64,000 nt of DNA from Hyperoodon ampullatus (GCA_949752795.1 OX457058.1:152716353-152780352); one strand, 5' to 3'. Positions 12,914 through 25,658 are shown, counted from the first letter of the stretch. A program made the numbers and translations. The notes: a model not told the origin generated them from the letters alone.

Positions 12914-13132
12914 CTTTTTCTTTTTTATCATTTGTTTATCTATTTATTTGGTTGCACCAGGTCTTAGTTGCAGCTGGCTGGTGGGCTCCTTAGTTGTGGC
13001 ATGTGAACTCTTAGTTGCAGTATGCATGTGGGATCTAGTTCCCTGACCAGGGGTCGAACCCAGGCCCCCTGCATTGGGAGCGTGGAGTCTTCTCCACTGT
13101 GCCTGAACACAGTGAACTTCAGGGAAGTTCCC
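12914..13132 (-). mobile_element. CHR-class SINE, CCAGTGG-head type (M type)
   Basis: A T-rich tail, then GGTTGCACCAGGTCTTAGTT, with GACCAGGGGTCGAACCC near the head. A 16-base TSD AAACTGACTACTTCTT occurs at 12898-12913 and 13133-13148. An extra stretch near 13101-13120 interrupts the head. Confidence 0.92.
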
Positions 13133-13628
13133 AAACTGACTACTTCTTGCATTATGCACCTTTGCGTCACCATTTTCTTTGGTAAAGGAGAGTAAAATAA
13201 TCTCACCAGATGGGTTCCTGGTAGTGGGAATATAATATATTGAGTAATTCCCTTGGAATTACTTCCACTCTGGGACAAGTCAGTTTGTTTCTAGTTGGTC
13301 TGATCCTTGCTTGGACCATGCCCCACCCACCCAAATACTTCTGGTTTTACTCGGGGAGATGAGATTAGTGCCCGTCTTATACCTGATTCAGCCAGATCAG
13401 ATGGAGCTGAATGGTGGAGACTGGCAAAGTTCCCAGAGGAGTGAACAAGCCTGCCTTCCAACTGGCGTAACAGGCAGGTGCAGGAAACACTGGCAGAGCC
13501 AGTTCAACCAGCATCTTGGGCAAGATTTGGCCAGTACTTTTTTCCTGTTTCCAATTTCCTCTGGCAGAAGTGGGAACTCTCCATGTTCTGTGGTTGCATG
13601 TGAATCTAATACAAACAGCACACTATCT

Positions 13629-13947
13629 TTTTTTTTTTTTTTTTGGCTGCGTTGGGTCTTCGTTGCTGCGTGCGGGCTTTTCTCTAGTTGCAGCGAGCAG
13701 GGGCTACTCTTTGTTGCAGTGCGTGTGCTTCTCATTGTGGTGGCTTCTCTTGTTGCGGAGCACAGGCGCTAGGTGTGCCGGCTTCAGTAGTTGTGGTTTG
13801 CGGGCTCTAGAGCGCAGGCTCAGTAGCTGTAGCTCACAGGCTTAGTTGCTCTGCGGCATGCATGATCTTCCTCGACACGGGCCCGAGCCCACGTCCCCTG
13901 AATTGGCACGTGGATTCTTAACCACTGCGCCACCAGGCAAGTCCCCC
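13629..13947 (-). mobile_element. Long CHR-class SINE (C type)
   Basis: Poly-T, GGCTGCGTTGGGTCTTCGTT and the full long body. The short TSD ACACTATCT (13620-13628, 13949-13957) is followed by a CTAT microsatellite. Confidence 0.92.
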
Positions 13948-13951
13948 AACA

Positions 13952-13979
13952 CTATCTATCTGTCTATCTATCTATCTAT
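13952..13979. repeat. (CTAT)n microsatellite
   Basis: About seven CTAT units with one CTGT interruption, directly at the SINE target site. Confidence 0.9.
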
Positions 13980-14596
13980 GAATGATATATAATATATATA
14001 TTTCCCTCAAAAGCCCAATGTGAATAGAAGCTGAGACTATAATTTAATTCTAAGCAATTTAAGCATAATTAAGACCCCTAAGACTGAGTTTCTCTCTCAT
14101 CAGCCACCAGAGAGTAGACACCTAGGGAAATAAATGCACTTATTCAGGTCCCAAGACACTACTTACTACACTGGGGAGAAAATTTAGTCCAATTATCTAT
14201 TGCAGATTAGAAAATTATAAGATAATTTTTTAAAACAATTATTGAACCTAGTCAACCAAAATGGCATAATATACCTATATTATTGAATTTTGGTGACTAT
14301 TAAATAACAATATCTCTAAAGCACTGAACATAATTCTTGAGCAAGCACTCGGTAAGTATTAGCTATTGTTATTTCCATGCATTCAAGAAGTACTTTTTGA
14401 GCAGCCTTTATTCTGTCAGATGCTGTATTAGGGGCTAGACAGTCAATGATGAGTAAACAGGCAAGATTTCTATCTTCCTCGAATGGGGAGCTAGACACCA
14501 AACAGTCAATCAACAGTTAACAGCTACCAGGGCTTTGCTAGATGCTTGAGGGTCCATCAGTGAAGAAAACAAAAATCCTTATCCTTGTGGAACTTA

Positions 14597-14731
14597 ACTT
14601 TTTTTTTTTTAATTAATTTTTTGGCTGCACCACACAGTATGCGGGATCTTAGTTCCCTGACCAGAGATTGAACCTGTGCCCCCTGCAGTGGAAGCATGGA
14701 GTCTTAAGCACTGGGCCACCAGGGAAGTTTC
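14597..14731 (-). mobile_element. CHR-class SINE, short M type
   Basis: Only about 135 bases: T-tail, GGCTGCACCACACAGTATGC, then the head. The flank GGAACTTA is duplicated (14589-14596, 14732-14739). Confidence 0.9.
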
Positions 14732-14768
14732 GGAACTTATCTTGTAGATATTAGCCCAATGGCTTTCT

Positions 14769-15293
14769 TTTTATTTTATTTTATTTTATTTTATTATTAT
14801 TTTTTTTTTTGCTATATGCGGGCCTCTCAGTGTTGTGGCCTCTCCTGTTGTGGAGCACGGGCTCTGGACGCGCAGGCTCAGCGGCCATGGCTCACGGGCC
14901 CAGCCGCTCCACGGCATGTGGGATCTTCCCAGACCAGGGCACGAACCCGTGTCCCCTGCAGCGGCAGGCGGACTCCCAACCACTGCGCCACCAGGGAAGC
15001 CCTATTTTATTTTATTTATTGATTATTTTTGGCTGCGTTGGGTCTTCGTTGGTGCTGGCAGGCTTCCTCTAGTTGTGGTGAGCAGGGGCTACTCTTCGTT
15101 GCGGTGCATGGTCTTCTCATTGCGATGGCTTCTTCTGTTGCGGAGCATGGGATCTAGGCGCGCGGGCTTCAGTAGTTGTGGCGCACGGGCTTAGTTGCTC
15201 CGCGGCATGTGGGATCTTCCCAGACCAGGGCTCGAACCCGTGTCCCCTGCATTGGCAGGCGGATTCTTAACCACTGCACCACCAGGGAAGTCC
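14769..15293 (-). mobile_element. Long CHR-class SINE (C type) carrying a nested insertion
   Basis: The T-rich tail is split by a younger SINE and the body resumes at about 15003. An outer 14-base TSD with one mismatch (14755-14768, 15294-15307) brackets the whole unit. Confidence 0.9.
14787..15002 (-). mobile_element. Short CHR-class SINE (D type), nested
   Basis: The D body sits inside the ATTTT-rich tail of the older C-type SINE. TSD limits are unclear because the target is a simple repeat. Confidence 0.88.
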
Positions 15294-15307
15294 CCCAATT
15301 GCTTTCT

Positions 15308-18305
15308 AAATAAGTATACATTATTACAAATGGCGTTTAGTGCTATACATGCAAAGCCTAGGGTGGGATGAGGGCTTCTGAAGGGTTCCTAGTTCAGCCT
15401 GGATGCTCAAGGAAATTCTCTATGAGGTTATGACATTTTAAATTTGAGATCTGGATAAGAGTAGATCCCGTTGAGGAGCAGAGTGGGAGATGGGGGCAGA
15501 GGACATATGTATAATGCTAGTAACTCATATTTAATTCATGCTTTCCATGTTATGATGCCTTTTCCCAAATGTTCTAGAGGCTGAGACTGCCAAAATCGGG
15601 AGACAGTCCCTGCATCAGAAGTTTGCATCCAGATGGAATTTAGCTCTCGTTTCAGAATGCACAGCAGCAGCTGCCTATAGTTTGCTCCTTCCCGGGAATC
15701 ACTGACAGTTGACGGTCACTGCCTCAGCTTCCCTTGGTCTCATTGCCTGGAACAATTAGTACCAACTACAACAGGAATGACCTCTGAGAACTGAACTCCA
15801 CTTCTTTGACTTGCTGTGATGAAAGTCACCCTAGTGCCCCCAGGAATGTGTCAGCATATGTTTGCTCCTGGATTTAAATAATCAAGCTTGGGCTGAATAA
15901 TCCATCTCTGAGGGTTGAGCTACTCTCTTCCCCTGACACACGCGTAACCCTTTAGCCCACTTTTCCCTTTGCTACTGAATTTTCTCCCATTTAAGTTTTA
16001 ATGCGCTTCTTCTGTCATTCCCATTAGCAAGTTTTCACAGCCTGGTTCGTATTCCAGCTCTGAAATAGTTCACATAGTTCTGTGCAGACATAATATTTAT
16101 GGGAACTGAAGATGGGTGGATTCTGATAATGGCTTGTGGGACAGTCTCCAGTGCAGTGAAAATAACAAAGAATTCAAGAAACTAATACTATGAGAGTTTA
16201 GTCCCCCATAAACTTCCCAAATGTACTTGCTTAAACCCTGTGTAAGTATTAGTGGAATACAAGGAAGTGTCACCCTGGGTGAGAAAGCTTGGTTTGTTCA
16301 GTGTTCTGTTTTACAGCCCAAATTCTAAGCTGAACTCTGTTTATTGTCAATAGCTCTCTAACAAAGAGCAAAATGGAATGCGCCTGTTTTCAAATTCCTG
16401 TAAAAAAGGGCCCTGGAAGACCTCAAAGCCTGACTGAGGGTAATTTACATCACTATTTTTCAGTGCTTTCATTGAAGACTCTCTAACTTATTGAAAGAGA
16501 GCTTACCAACCATTGATTTTGGTGTGTAGCCATCTATAAGAAGGATCCATATGGGTTGTTATTGTGTGAGAATGAAATAGAACCATCCATGTCCTGTTGG
16601 AAGTATAGCGACAGCTAGGGAGGAAACTAAACTGGGAATAGCTGGGACATTTCCAAATTTGGTAGCACTGATCCAAAAGTTGGTGTTTACGGTCTGGGGG
16701 AGGGAGAGCTGGTTTTTGGTAACTAGGGCTTGAAGTGCACCTTACAAAGACAGAGCGTTGCTGGGCTCAGCGATGTTTCTCAATACTTCACACTGGGAAG
16801 CATTTCCTCTACTCAGAATGCTCTGCTCCCTGTCCTTCTGTGGCTGGTTCCTTCTTGCCATTCACTTCTCATGACAAACGTCACCTCCTTCCACCTAATC
16901 CAAAGGAGCAACACAGTCACTCACAACATATCCCTCCATCTTAACTACCTGCCCAGCACTTTACTTTTATCTGACATTTGTTGATTTGTTTCATGTTTTT
17001 TACATGACTAGACTGTGAGCTTCATGTCAGTAGGAAGCTTGTCTGTTTACTATGGATTCCAGTGACTGGCACATAGTAGGTGTTCAATAAAGGTACTGAA
17101 TGAAGAATAAGAATAGGATAATTGCCTCTGTACAATCTGAGTGATGAAAGGATTAACCCTGTAGAGGCCATACCCTAGTATCTGCAGGTAACTGTTTTTT
17201 CTTATGCAAGCTAATAATAATTTGAGGTCTGTGAAACCCCTTTCTTTCCTGGACTGAATTCTGAAGCCAATGGAAAAATGAAAAGCAGGATAGAGATATC
17301 TGATAAGAAAATTAGTAAGTTAATCTCAAACCAGATGTGTGGAATTAACACCTCAGGGCTGCTCTTATCTAAAAATACAATCTAAAATCACTTAATTTGA
17401 AACTCTTCCTTTTTCTCTATTATCATCATCATCATTATTATATATATTTTTATGTGTGTCTCTGGTGCTTTTAGCATATGGCCCAGAAGTGGTAAGAGAT
17501 GTGGAAATATTCACTGTTTGTGGCTTGGAGCTATAGTTCTGTGAGCTTGTGGATTGGGAGGGCCAATGAATGGAGTGCTATTTGCATAACATTAGGCTTT
17601 CTTCATTTCCCCAACCTATTCATAATCCCTTGCTTCTCTCTTTTCCAAGTTCCAAAGCTCAGGCAGACACCAGCTGGACGAAGCCCTGGGTTCAAATAAA
17701 CTTGACTTGGATGGCGAAGTATTAATAGCAAATGAAGTCCCAAATCCTCACCTACTATGAAGTTTCCCATTCCTGGCAAACAGACTAGTGGAAAGCAAAG
17801 ATTCCTCACCCACAGACACACCTCTGGGCAGGAGACCCGTGATTTATTCCAAACCACTTGATTAATCTGGAGAAAGAAAGAGACTGGTTCTGTCAAAGAT
17901 TCAAATTAAGAATCCCATCCCTTGGTGCAAAGCAACCTGAACAGAGCAGGAGCACACATGGTGCTCTGTTTATAACTGCAGAGATCAGCTCCAGCCCAGA
18001 TGCGGCTGATGTAGGCGCTGCATCCAGGCCTCAGGTGATCCTGTGGTATGTGATACTCTAGTCCTGTCCAGTGCATGCCAAACAATCAGCAAATACTGAC
18101 CTGGTGGCAGCCACATTCTCAGCCATGGCCAGATTGCCCAAGAAGCCAAGGAAGCCTGTGCTGGGGTGGGGGCAGGGGTCGGGGGGTGGAGAAAGATTCA
18201 AAGAAGAATTAGGAAAACTGTATTCATCGTTCTATGTATTGAGTGCTTGCTATTGCACCAGGCACTGTTCCAGGCACTGGGGAACCAGCAATTTTTCCAT
18301 CCCTC
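15308..18305. other. Intergenic DNA, low in SINEs
   Basis: No gene recognised. It contains an L2 remnant (listed) and otherwise unique sequence. An L2-like ATTGAGTGCTTGCTATTGC piece lies near 18238-18285. Confidence 0.5.
16795..17105 (+). repeat. L2 LINE 3' remnant
   Basis: It has TGCTCTGCTCCCTGTCC-like text and ends GGCACATAGTAGGTGTTCAA, the typical L2 3' end. Confidence 0.75.
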
Positions 18306-18494
18306 ATGTTGCGGCATGTGAAATCTTTAGCTGCGGCATGTGGGATCTTTTAGTTGTGGCATGCAAACCCTTAGTTGCGCCATGCGAACTCTTAGTTGCG
18401 CCATGTGGGATCCAGTTCCCTGACCAGGGATCGAACCCTGGCCCCTTGCATTGGGAGCGCGGAGTCTTAGCCACTGGACCACCAGGGAAGTCCC
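18306..18494 (-). mobile_element. CHR-class SINE (M type)
   Basis: Repeated CTTAGTTGCGCCATG units precede GACCAGGGATCGAACCC and the head ending AAGTCCC. No A-tail is visible on the left, so the copy looks 3'-truncated. Confidence 0.88.
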
Positions 18495-18586
18495 AATATT
18501 GTTTTTATTTTGAATTACTTGGCAGGGTATCATAATCATTTTAGTATTGGTGCCATGAAAGTTTTATTATGGCCCTATTCCCAGTG

Positions 18587-18865
18587 CTTTTTTTTTTTTT
18601 TTTTTTGGCTGTGTTGGGTCTTTGCCGCTGTGCGCGGGCTTTTCTCTAGCTGCAGCAAGCGGGGGCCACTCTTCGCTGCAGTGTGCGGGATTCTCACTGG
18701 GTGGCCTCTCTTGCTGCAGAGCACAGGCTCTAGGTGCGCAGGCTTCAGTAGTTGTGGCACTCGGGTTGCTCTGCGGTATGTGGGATCTTCCTGGATCAGG
18801 GCTCGAACCCATGTCCCCTGCATTGGCAGGCGGGTCCCCAACCACTGTGCCACCAGGGAAGCCCC
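18587..18865 (-). mobile_element. Long CHR-class SINE (C type)
   Basis: Poly-T, GGCTGTGTTGGGTC and the body. The flank TCCCAGTG is duplicated (18579-18586, 18866-18873). Confidence 0.92.
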
Positions 18866-19329
18866 TCCCAGTGTTTTTAAACTAAAAAATTGGTTACGTT
18901 TTTTACCTCTATGCCCAAATATTTTCTAAAGAGCTGCTTGTGGTATTAGGCTGAGTTTGTGGAAAAGAAAGGATTTAGGAGGATAACCCATCCCGGATGA
19001 AATTTCTTCTTGTGCTGATCACTGTTTCTGGGCGGGATGGTTGTGGATTTTAAAATATAGCACCCATACCCTCTTGAATGGCAGCTAGTGGAAGCATTAA
19101 TACGCAGATATGACGGGTCCATACAGTTCTAAGGATGGGTGTACCCCTTGGGTTTATAAGCATCTAAATTATTATGCCTGGTAAAGAAGGTGCTGATCAG
19201 GATTTTGGTTCCCCTCACCTGAGAAAGATACGGGTAAGAATTCACCCATCAAGCCCCTTTATCCAAAAAGAGAATCCATGCTGCCTTCTCAGCCACATGA
19301 ACAATAGATGATGAGCTTTCTGTTTAATG

Positions 19330-19740
19330 TTCCTGCATTCCACAAACATTTATCGAGTACCTACTAGTGTCAACAAGCTAGGTCCTGAGGATAGATACCT
19401 ATTGAATAAGACAGATAAGGTCCCTGCTTTGGTGGAGCTGGTGGCTTAGGAGAGGAAGACAGACAATGAAAAAGTACATAAATAAAAAAACAAGGTAACC
19501 TAGTGATAAGTCCTTGATAGAAAACAAAACCAAGTAATGTGACAGAAAGTGACTGGGGTACAAGGAGGAGGGAGGCAACATTGGATGGGGGACAGGCTTC
19601 CTGGAGAATGTGAAACTGGAGCAAATATTGATCATGAGGATAAGTCAACGTGTCCAGATCAGGGGGAAAGAGGGAACAGTGAATACAAAGGCTCAGCTCC
19701 TGAACCAGACTGGCATATTTGAGGAATAGAAAGAAGGTCA
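19330..19740 (-). repeat. L2 LINE remnant
   Basis: Text such as CACAAACATTTATCGAGTAC and GGTCCCTGCTTTGGTGGAGC is typical of the L2 3' region read in reverse. Confidence 0.7.
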
Positions 19741-21006
19741 ATGTGGCTGGAGAGGAGTGAAGGAGGGAAAGTTGTTCAAGATGAGGTTGGAGCGTGAGGC
19801 CAGGGCTGGGTCACACAGATGTGGTAGACCTCTGTAAGGAGTATAGAATTTTTCCTAAGTGTAATTCTGTATATTGACCACTAAACAGGTTTGGAGAGAT
19901 TTATGATTTAGTGTTTAGTGTTAAGATTTAATTCAGAGCCTCACTAAGTGGGAGAGGAGGTTTTCAGTGTATGATCTGTCCTTATCTGAATTGATTACCT
20001 CACAAACTCAGGTGGGTCAGCCTAAAGGTGGAATTCTTGAGTAGAGTCAATTTTGGGATTTTCACAAGGGATCTGTAACTCATTGACACTCCAGTGGAGA
20101 AACATCAGAACTCAGTGGAGAAAATCAGAACTCAGCTGGGAGCTGCAACCAGAATTTTCTCATAGAATACAAATCAGATACTAAACTGAGACACAGAGTG
20201 TCCACATCTGAGGATGAAACTATGATCTGTAGATCAGAAGGCAGCATAATCTGAATTCCTACATACTGGTCAGCTGATCAGGATTCTCCTGGTTTGGGAA
20301 AGGAGATTTTTTTTTTTTTTTGCATTACAATGATTAACTCTCTTTTAAAGAGCTTTCTTCCTGTTCTTGTTGAGTAAGGTGGTGGATAAAATGGTGTAAG
20401 CAATTCTTGAGATGTCTTAATACCCTGAAGCTCATCATGTGCCAGCCCATTTGAGCCATCCCCAGCCTTGCCCATGCCGATCCTGAGATTTCCCCATTGG
20501 ATGGGAGCTCTGTAGTTGAGGTTTCTTAGTCAGGGTGTGTTGTTGTCCTATAGGTTTAGTGACGTAGATGGGATTCCTTTGGAATTCTAGCAGCTAAATC
20601 CACCAGAGCCAAAGAAGGTCAGCTCAGGACATCTGGGGAGCTGACAGCCTGGACAAGACTTGCTTGTCTGAGGATAGGGAACACTTGTTTCTGCAGCAAG
20701 GTTTGGCATTACTGACCGAATGGGGGGGGGTGTCCAAAGCTGCCGGTGTGGTGAAAGATGCCATGAGCTTGGGCTGAAATACGTCCTTCTTAAGCACCAT
20801 AGCTGTTCCCCAGTTTCCTCAGCTCCAGAGGGAATGTGTCGCAAGGACCACACAGACCACCACTTTGTTTACATGCTTATATTAGCAGAAGGATGGGGAT
20901 CCCATTGAATCATTATCTCTTGTCAAAAAGCCAAGAGTTATTCAGAATGAAAACAGTTTTTCCCAAAGAGGCGAAATCTCTCTTACTAATCAGTGGTGGT
21001 GATGGC

Positions 21007-21008
<2 letters not shown>

Positions 21009-21050
<42 letters not shown>
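21009..21050. repeat. (TG)n microsatellite
   Basis: About 21 uninterrupted TG units. Confidence 0.97.
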
Positions 21051-21052
<2 letters not shown>

Positions 21053-22337
21053 TGGTGATGGTGGTGGTAGTTCTGTGCCTCCCACTGTTTTAAAATAGGG
21101 ACAGTCTTTTTGCTCACTGTCTGAGAGGTAGGGTGAGTAACCTTGACCCCTGAGCCCCTTCACTGGATTCACGCGAGTGTGTGAGTCCTGCGGGAAGTGT
21201 GGAATACTTCTCTCCCTTGGGTCTAGACATTTAGAATGAATAAATTAGAGGGTGGTGGTAACACGGTCATTGTCATTACAGACAACGTGGCATTTATGTA
21301 TGGGCACTGGCTGTCTTTCTCATGGGGCTCAATTACAAGAGTAAGTTGGATCTTTCATCATGAACCACTGGAGTGTTCTTTACCGACAGAGGCTGCACCA
21401 GCTGAAAATAGCCCAAACATCTTGTTATTTTCTCTTTCCCAATTTTTGCATATTCACACCCAAGAATAAAAGACTCAGCCTGTTCAACCTTTTCAAAGAG
21501 TTAAAGAACATTCTCTATTTGATTTCTTAGTATCCAGAAAGGACAATAATATATATTTGCCTTGCTTGGCTGAGGGCATTCATTCATTCATTCATCTGTT
21601 CAATACATGTTTATTAAACACCTACTATGGGCCAGACATTGGGCTAGGTGCTAAGTGAATATCTGCATATGAAAAAGATAAAGGCCAAAATTATGTAGAT
21701 GTTAAACAAGCCTTAGAAGCGACTTCCCCAAGTCCCTGACGGAGTTGAATTTGCTATATGCATCTTTCTGACTTCTGGTCCCGTGCTCTGACCACAACCC
21801 TTCACCACTAGACCACACTTCTCCAAATAAACAACTACTTCTGCATGCTGGGGACGGGTTGTGTACGGCAGCATTTACGTAGGCAGCATAGACAGTAGCC
21901 TTTCACTTAATGTTGCAATAACACCAGGCTAAACAATGTGCACTGACCTCCAGAGTTACTGAACAAAAGCTTGCTGTGGGTCAGGTCTCTTAACTCAAAT
22001 GCCAGAGAAGTGCAAAATATGAAAAGTCTTTATCTGATAAGAAACAACTGTTAGGAAAGAATGAATCTGTGTTTAATCTAGGTTAAAATCGGATGTGGGA
22101 GTCTATCCTCCTGTTCACTTTTGGATCCTCAGATAGGGGGAACTCAGCACATAGATAATCACAAACTATGTAAGTTTTGGTTTTCCACGCTCAGGCTTGT
22201 CCAGAACGTGGAATCCCTGCTCTGCTGGAAGGCAGCACTGTGCTCATAGAGGCACACACACATTTGTCTTAAAGTTACCGTGACCTTGGCAAATGGCAAA
22301 GATAATTTCAGATTATCTTAGGTCAGATTTCCCTTTA

Positions 22338-22671
22338 TTTTTTTATTATTATATTAAATTTTTTTATTTATATATTTATTTATTTTTGGCTGTGTTGGGT
22401 CTTTGTTGCTGCACGCGAGCTTTCTCTAGTTGCCGCGAGCGGGGGTTACTCTTCATTGCGGTGTGCGGGCTTCTCATTGTGGTGGCTTCTCTTGTTGCGG
22501 ACCACGGGCTCTAGGCGTGCGGGCTTTAGTGGTTGTGGCACGAGGGCTCAGTAGTTGTGGCGCACGGGCTTTGTTGCTCCGTGGCATGTGGGATCTTCTG
22601 GGAGCAGGGCTCAAACCCGTGTCCCCTGCATTGGTAGGCAGATTCTTAACCACTGTGCCACCAGGGAAGTC
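22338..22671 (-). mobile_element. Long CHR-class SINE (C type)
   Basis: AT-rich tail, GGCTGTGTTGGGTCTTTGTT and the full body. A 14-base TSD CAGATTTCCCTTTA occurs at 22324-22337 and 22672-22685. Confidence 0.94.
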
Positions 22672-22685
22672 CAGATTTCCCTTTA

Positions 22686-23880
22686 CTTTAAGGCTACATC
22701 ACATGAGCTCCATATTAAAAATGTGATTTGGCAGTCCTGAAATGGATACCATGAGTATATTGAGATATGAGAGAATGTTGGAATGATTGCAGGTTCAGAT
22801 ATTAGCGGGGCAGGAGAGGAATTCTGAGATTATATCATCTGATACTACTGCTTTGGGTTGAGCACTTGCTTCCTAGATGATGCTCTGGCCCCTTTTGATC
22901 TTTATCATGTCATTTCCCAGAGGACAGTGGATCCAGATCCTGTCTCTGTATTGCAGTCATTTCCTCTGATACCAGTCCCCAAATCCTCTTCTGTGTTCAA
23001 TAGCACCCTGTTATTAGCCCCGTCAAACCACTTACTGCTGTCCTGCAATTCTCTGATGACTTGTCAGTCCAGGAGGCTGGAATCTCTCTGACAGTAGGGA
23101 CAGGTCCACCCTTTTCATTACAGTGAGTGCCAGCCCCCAGTAAGTGCCAGGCCATAGGAGGCTCTCAATAAGTAAATTCTTCATTAAATAAATAAAAGAA
23201 TGAATGAATGTGTGGTTCTGTCCTTTTCAGGGGATGGATTTATTAAGTCTCCAACTCTCTAGTCATAATGTTGCCAGGAAGGAAAGAGTTAAGCTATGTG
23301 GAGGAGACAGGTTTATCCAAAGACCTTTTCCCTTTTTTATTGGCAAGGGCAGGATAAATGATATATGAGATAAATCCTGGATATAAAATCTTGACACATC
23401 CTTTGTCTGTTGGCCTGAGCTGCTTCAAGACTCTGAAGGGGAAGTAAATGAAATCATTCTAGGTTTTCTCTTAAGTGGCCTGAGATCCAGTTATGAATGG
23501 AAGGCAAGGCCAGACCCAGGAATTCAAAGCTTGACCTACTTTGCCCAAAGCTAATAAGAAGAGAGATGGATTTGCCTTCTTAACTTTTTTTTTTTTTTTA
23601 AGAATCAAGTACAGTGAAGTAGCCTGACAGACGACAGAACTAGGTGAATGGAAGGCAGCAGAATTGCTTTAGGATTCAGAGCAGCTCCCAGAAGTCTGTG
23701 TTTACGTATTATGTTTTTCCTTTTTTCTCCCCCTTTTCAAGTGAGAAAAAGAGAAAAAAAAAAGCGCCTAAATTCCCACCAACATAAACCAGTGACATAC
23801 AATGATGAAACTCTGTTTTCACCTCTGCTTGTGACAGGGAATGCAAAAATAGCAAGTGGCCCAGTTCCACGAATCCCCGC
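22686..23880. other. Intergenic DNA just upstream of the FOS GC-rich block
   Basis: No gene recognised. An L2-like end lies near 23100-23210 and a T-run at about 23586-23599. From here to 29710 no CHR SINE is present. Confidence 0.5.
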
Positions 23881-24720
23881 CTCCCTGCCCTCCCAGCTCT
23901 CGCCGGGTTCGCATCTCTAAGAATGGAGGTTAGCGCCCAGCCGCGCGCAAGCCGCACTCAGCCCCCGGACTGGGCAGATGAGGTCAGGCGGCGGGAGTGG
24001 CTGCTGCCGGGCCGGGGAGGCCGAGGCCCCCGTGGAGCGAGGAGGGAGGGCGGCCTCGCCAGGCCGACGGCGCGCCCGGCCGCGCGGCGTCGCCTGGAGA
24101 CTGCCCTGGCGGCGCAGTGTTGCTGTAAACAGCTGCTTCCCTGTTACTATCTATAGCAGTATCGCCTGGCTCCCGGGTGCGGCGGCGGGAGGCAGGTCGG
24201 CGGCCCCGCTCCCCGCGCGTCCCGAAGGATCCGCCCGCAGCCCTAATCCCGCCTCGCCCCTCTCCAGGTGCCCACCGTGACCCCCGGGCCCGAATAGTGG
24301 GGGAAGGGACACAGGGACCTGTGTCTCTACGGGGACTTGTGGCTTCGCGTCCCGGAGGTGGCCGGCGCTCTGGGACCGACCCGGGGCAGTGTGACCTCGG
24401 CTGTCCTTTGCATCCGAGCAGGAGGCTGGGGGCGTCTGGGGGCGCAGCGCACTGTAGAGCACCTTGCTGCCCCAAAGCCCTGTTTTCCAGGCCACCGAGC
24501 GGTGCCTGAGGCCCCAGACGCCGAGGATTCCGGCCTGGGCGCTGCTGGGCACGGTCCTTCCAAGAGCCCCCGGTCCTCCCCCCTCCAAGTCCGTGCTGGA
24601 AAATCACTGGCTGCGGGCTCCCAATCACCAGCTTCCTGGGGCACCGAACCACCCCCACCTCCCCAGCACGGACTTGCGCTCCCCCAAGAGCTCACTCCAT
24701 CCGGTACCCAGAACTGATGA
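23880..24720. promoter_or_regulatory. GC-rich block 1-2 kb upstream of FOS
   Basis: A CpG-dense stretch includes a short non-GC core at about 24115-24160 with a CAGCTG E-box. Several open frames here reflect high GC rather than genes. It may be an upstream enhancer or an extension of the promoter island. Confidence 0.5.
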
Positions 24721-25363
24721 CCTTGTCCACATAACACCCCCAGGCCCCGGGCCCAAGCTCAGAACCAGGCAAACGAACCCTCCAGACACCCTTGCATGGA
24801 GGTTCTGCAGAATGTTTATTGGCTAGTTTCTCAGGGGTTTGACAGTAACACTAACATGGCCTAGAAAAAAAAATGCGCCTTTTTCCTTAAAAACAAAAAA
24901 ATTAAAATGAAAATACCCAGCATCGTAGGTAAAGTAGGTTATCGTATTCTCTTATTTTGGATCCCCCGACTTTCTGCTTCCAAACGCAGTAACAATCCTA
25001 GTAGTGCTGGAGTCCGGGGGCTTGAGGCGAGGGGCTGAGGGTCTGCTCCCACACTTGGACCTGAATTAGGGCTAGAATGGGGAATGGGGGTGGAGGCGCA
25101 TTCCTACGGGGGCCGAGGCTTAAGCCCTCGGGGCTGTGTACCTGTTTCGCCCATACCAGAGCCTCAGAACTGTGCCCCGCTTTCCGTAAACGGGTAGAAG
25201 GGCGCCCCCACCCCATCCTCCCACCCCGGGAACAAGGGTCCGCATTGAACCAGGTGCGAATGTTCGCTCGCCTCCTCCTCCTTTCCCTCCTCCCCTCCCC
25301 CTGGCCGCGGCCCCCGCCTCCCCCCGCGCTGCACCCTCGGTGTTGGCTGCAGCCCGCGAGCAG

Positions 25364-25373
25364 TTCCCGTCAA
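25364..25373 (+). promoter_or_regulatory. SIE (STAT1/3 site) of FOS promoter
   Basis: TTCCCGTCAA matches the natural c-fos sis-inducible element, which binds STAT1/STAT3 dimers. It sits 27 bases before the CArG box, as in the human promoter. Confidence 0.88.
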
Positions 25374-25392
25374 TCCCTCCCTCCCCTTCACA

Positions 25393-25422
25393 CAGGATGT
25401 CCATATTAGGACATCTGCGTCA
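25393..25422 (+). promoter_or_regulatory. Serum response element with TCF site and FAP/AP-1 site
   Basis: The Ets/TCF site CAGGAT (25393-25398) abuts a perfect CArG box CCATATTAGG (25401-25410). A TGCGTCA FAP site follows at 25416-25422. This is the SRF/Elk-1 ternary-complex element at about -310, identical to the human arrangement as I remember it. It links ERK and Rho-actin signals to FOS induction. Confidence 0.97.
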
Positions 25423-25651
25423 GCAGGTTTCCACGGCCGTTCCCTGCGGTCGTGGGGGGAGCCATCCCTAAAGCCCCTCATCTCTGGGGCTCCAAGCCAC
25501 CTCAAGACCCAGATTGCGAAACGCTCACAAGATAAAGAAACACGACAAGACGGGAGGCAGGGGGCTGAGAGGGCGGCGGAGACGGCAAGGTGATCGCAGA
25601 TGTGGCCAGGCCCGCGCGACACCCCTCGAGAGCCACAATGGTTGCGCCCCG

Positions 25652-25658
25652 TGACGTG
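25652..25658 (+). promoter_or_regulatory. Proximal CRE of FOS promoter
   Basis: TGACGTG about 60 bases before the start site is the CREB/ATF site that gives cAMP and calcium responsiveness. The flank after TGACGT reads GTAGGG, whereas the human one (from memory) reads TTACAC. Confidence 0.9.

Larger units (their letters stand above)
18874..22323. other. Intergenic DNA with L2, microsatellite and unique parts
   Basis: No gene seen. An L2 (-) at 19330-19740 and a (TG)n at 21009-21050 are listed. Another L2/MIR-like piece lies near 21580-21830 (CATTCATTCATTCATTCATC onward). Confidence 0.5.

Noticed and set aside
21009..21050. Repeat arrays considered as CRISPR or satellite
   Set aside because: These are plain dinucleotide microsatellites; there are no spacer-repeat structures anywhere in the window.
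23984..24737. Several overlapping open frames of 100-224 codons on both strands
   Set aside because: They lie in a GC-rich block where stop codons are rare, in many frames at once, with low-complexity Pro/Arg/Gly products.
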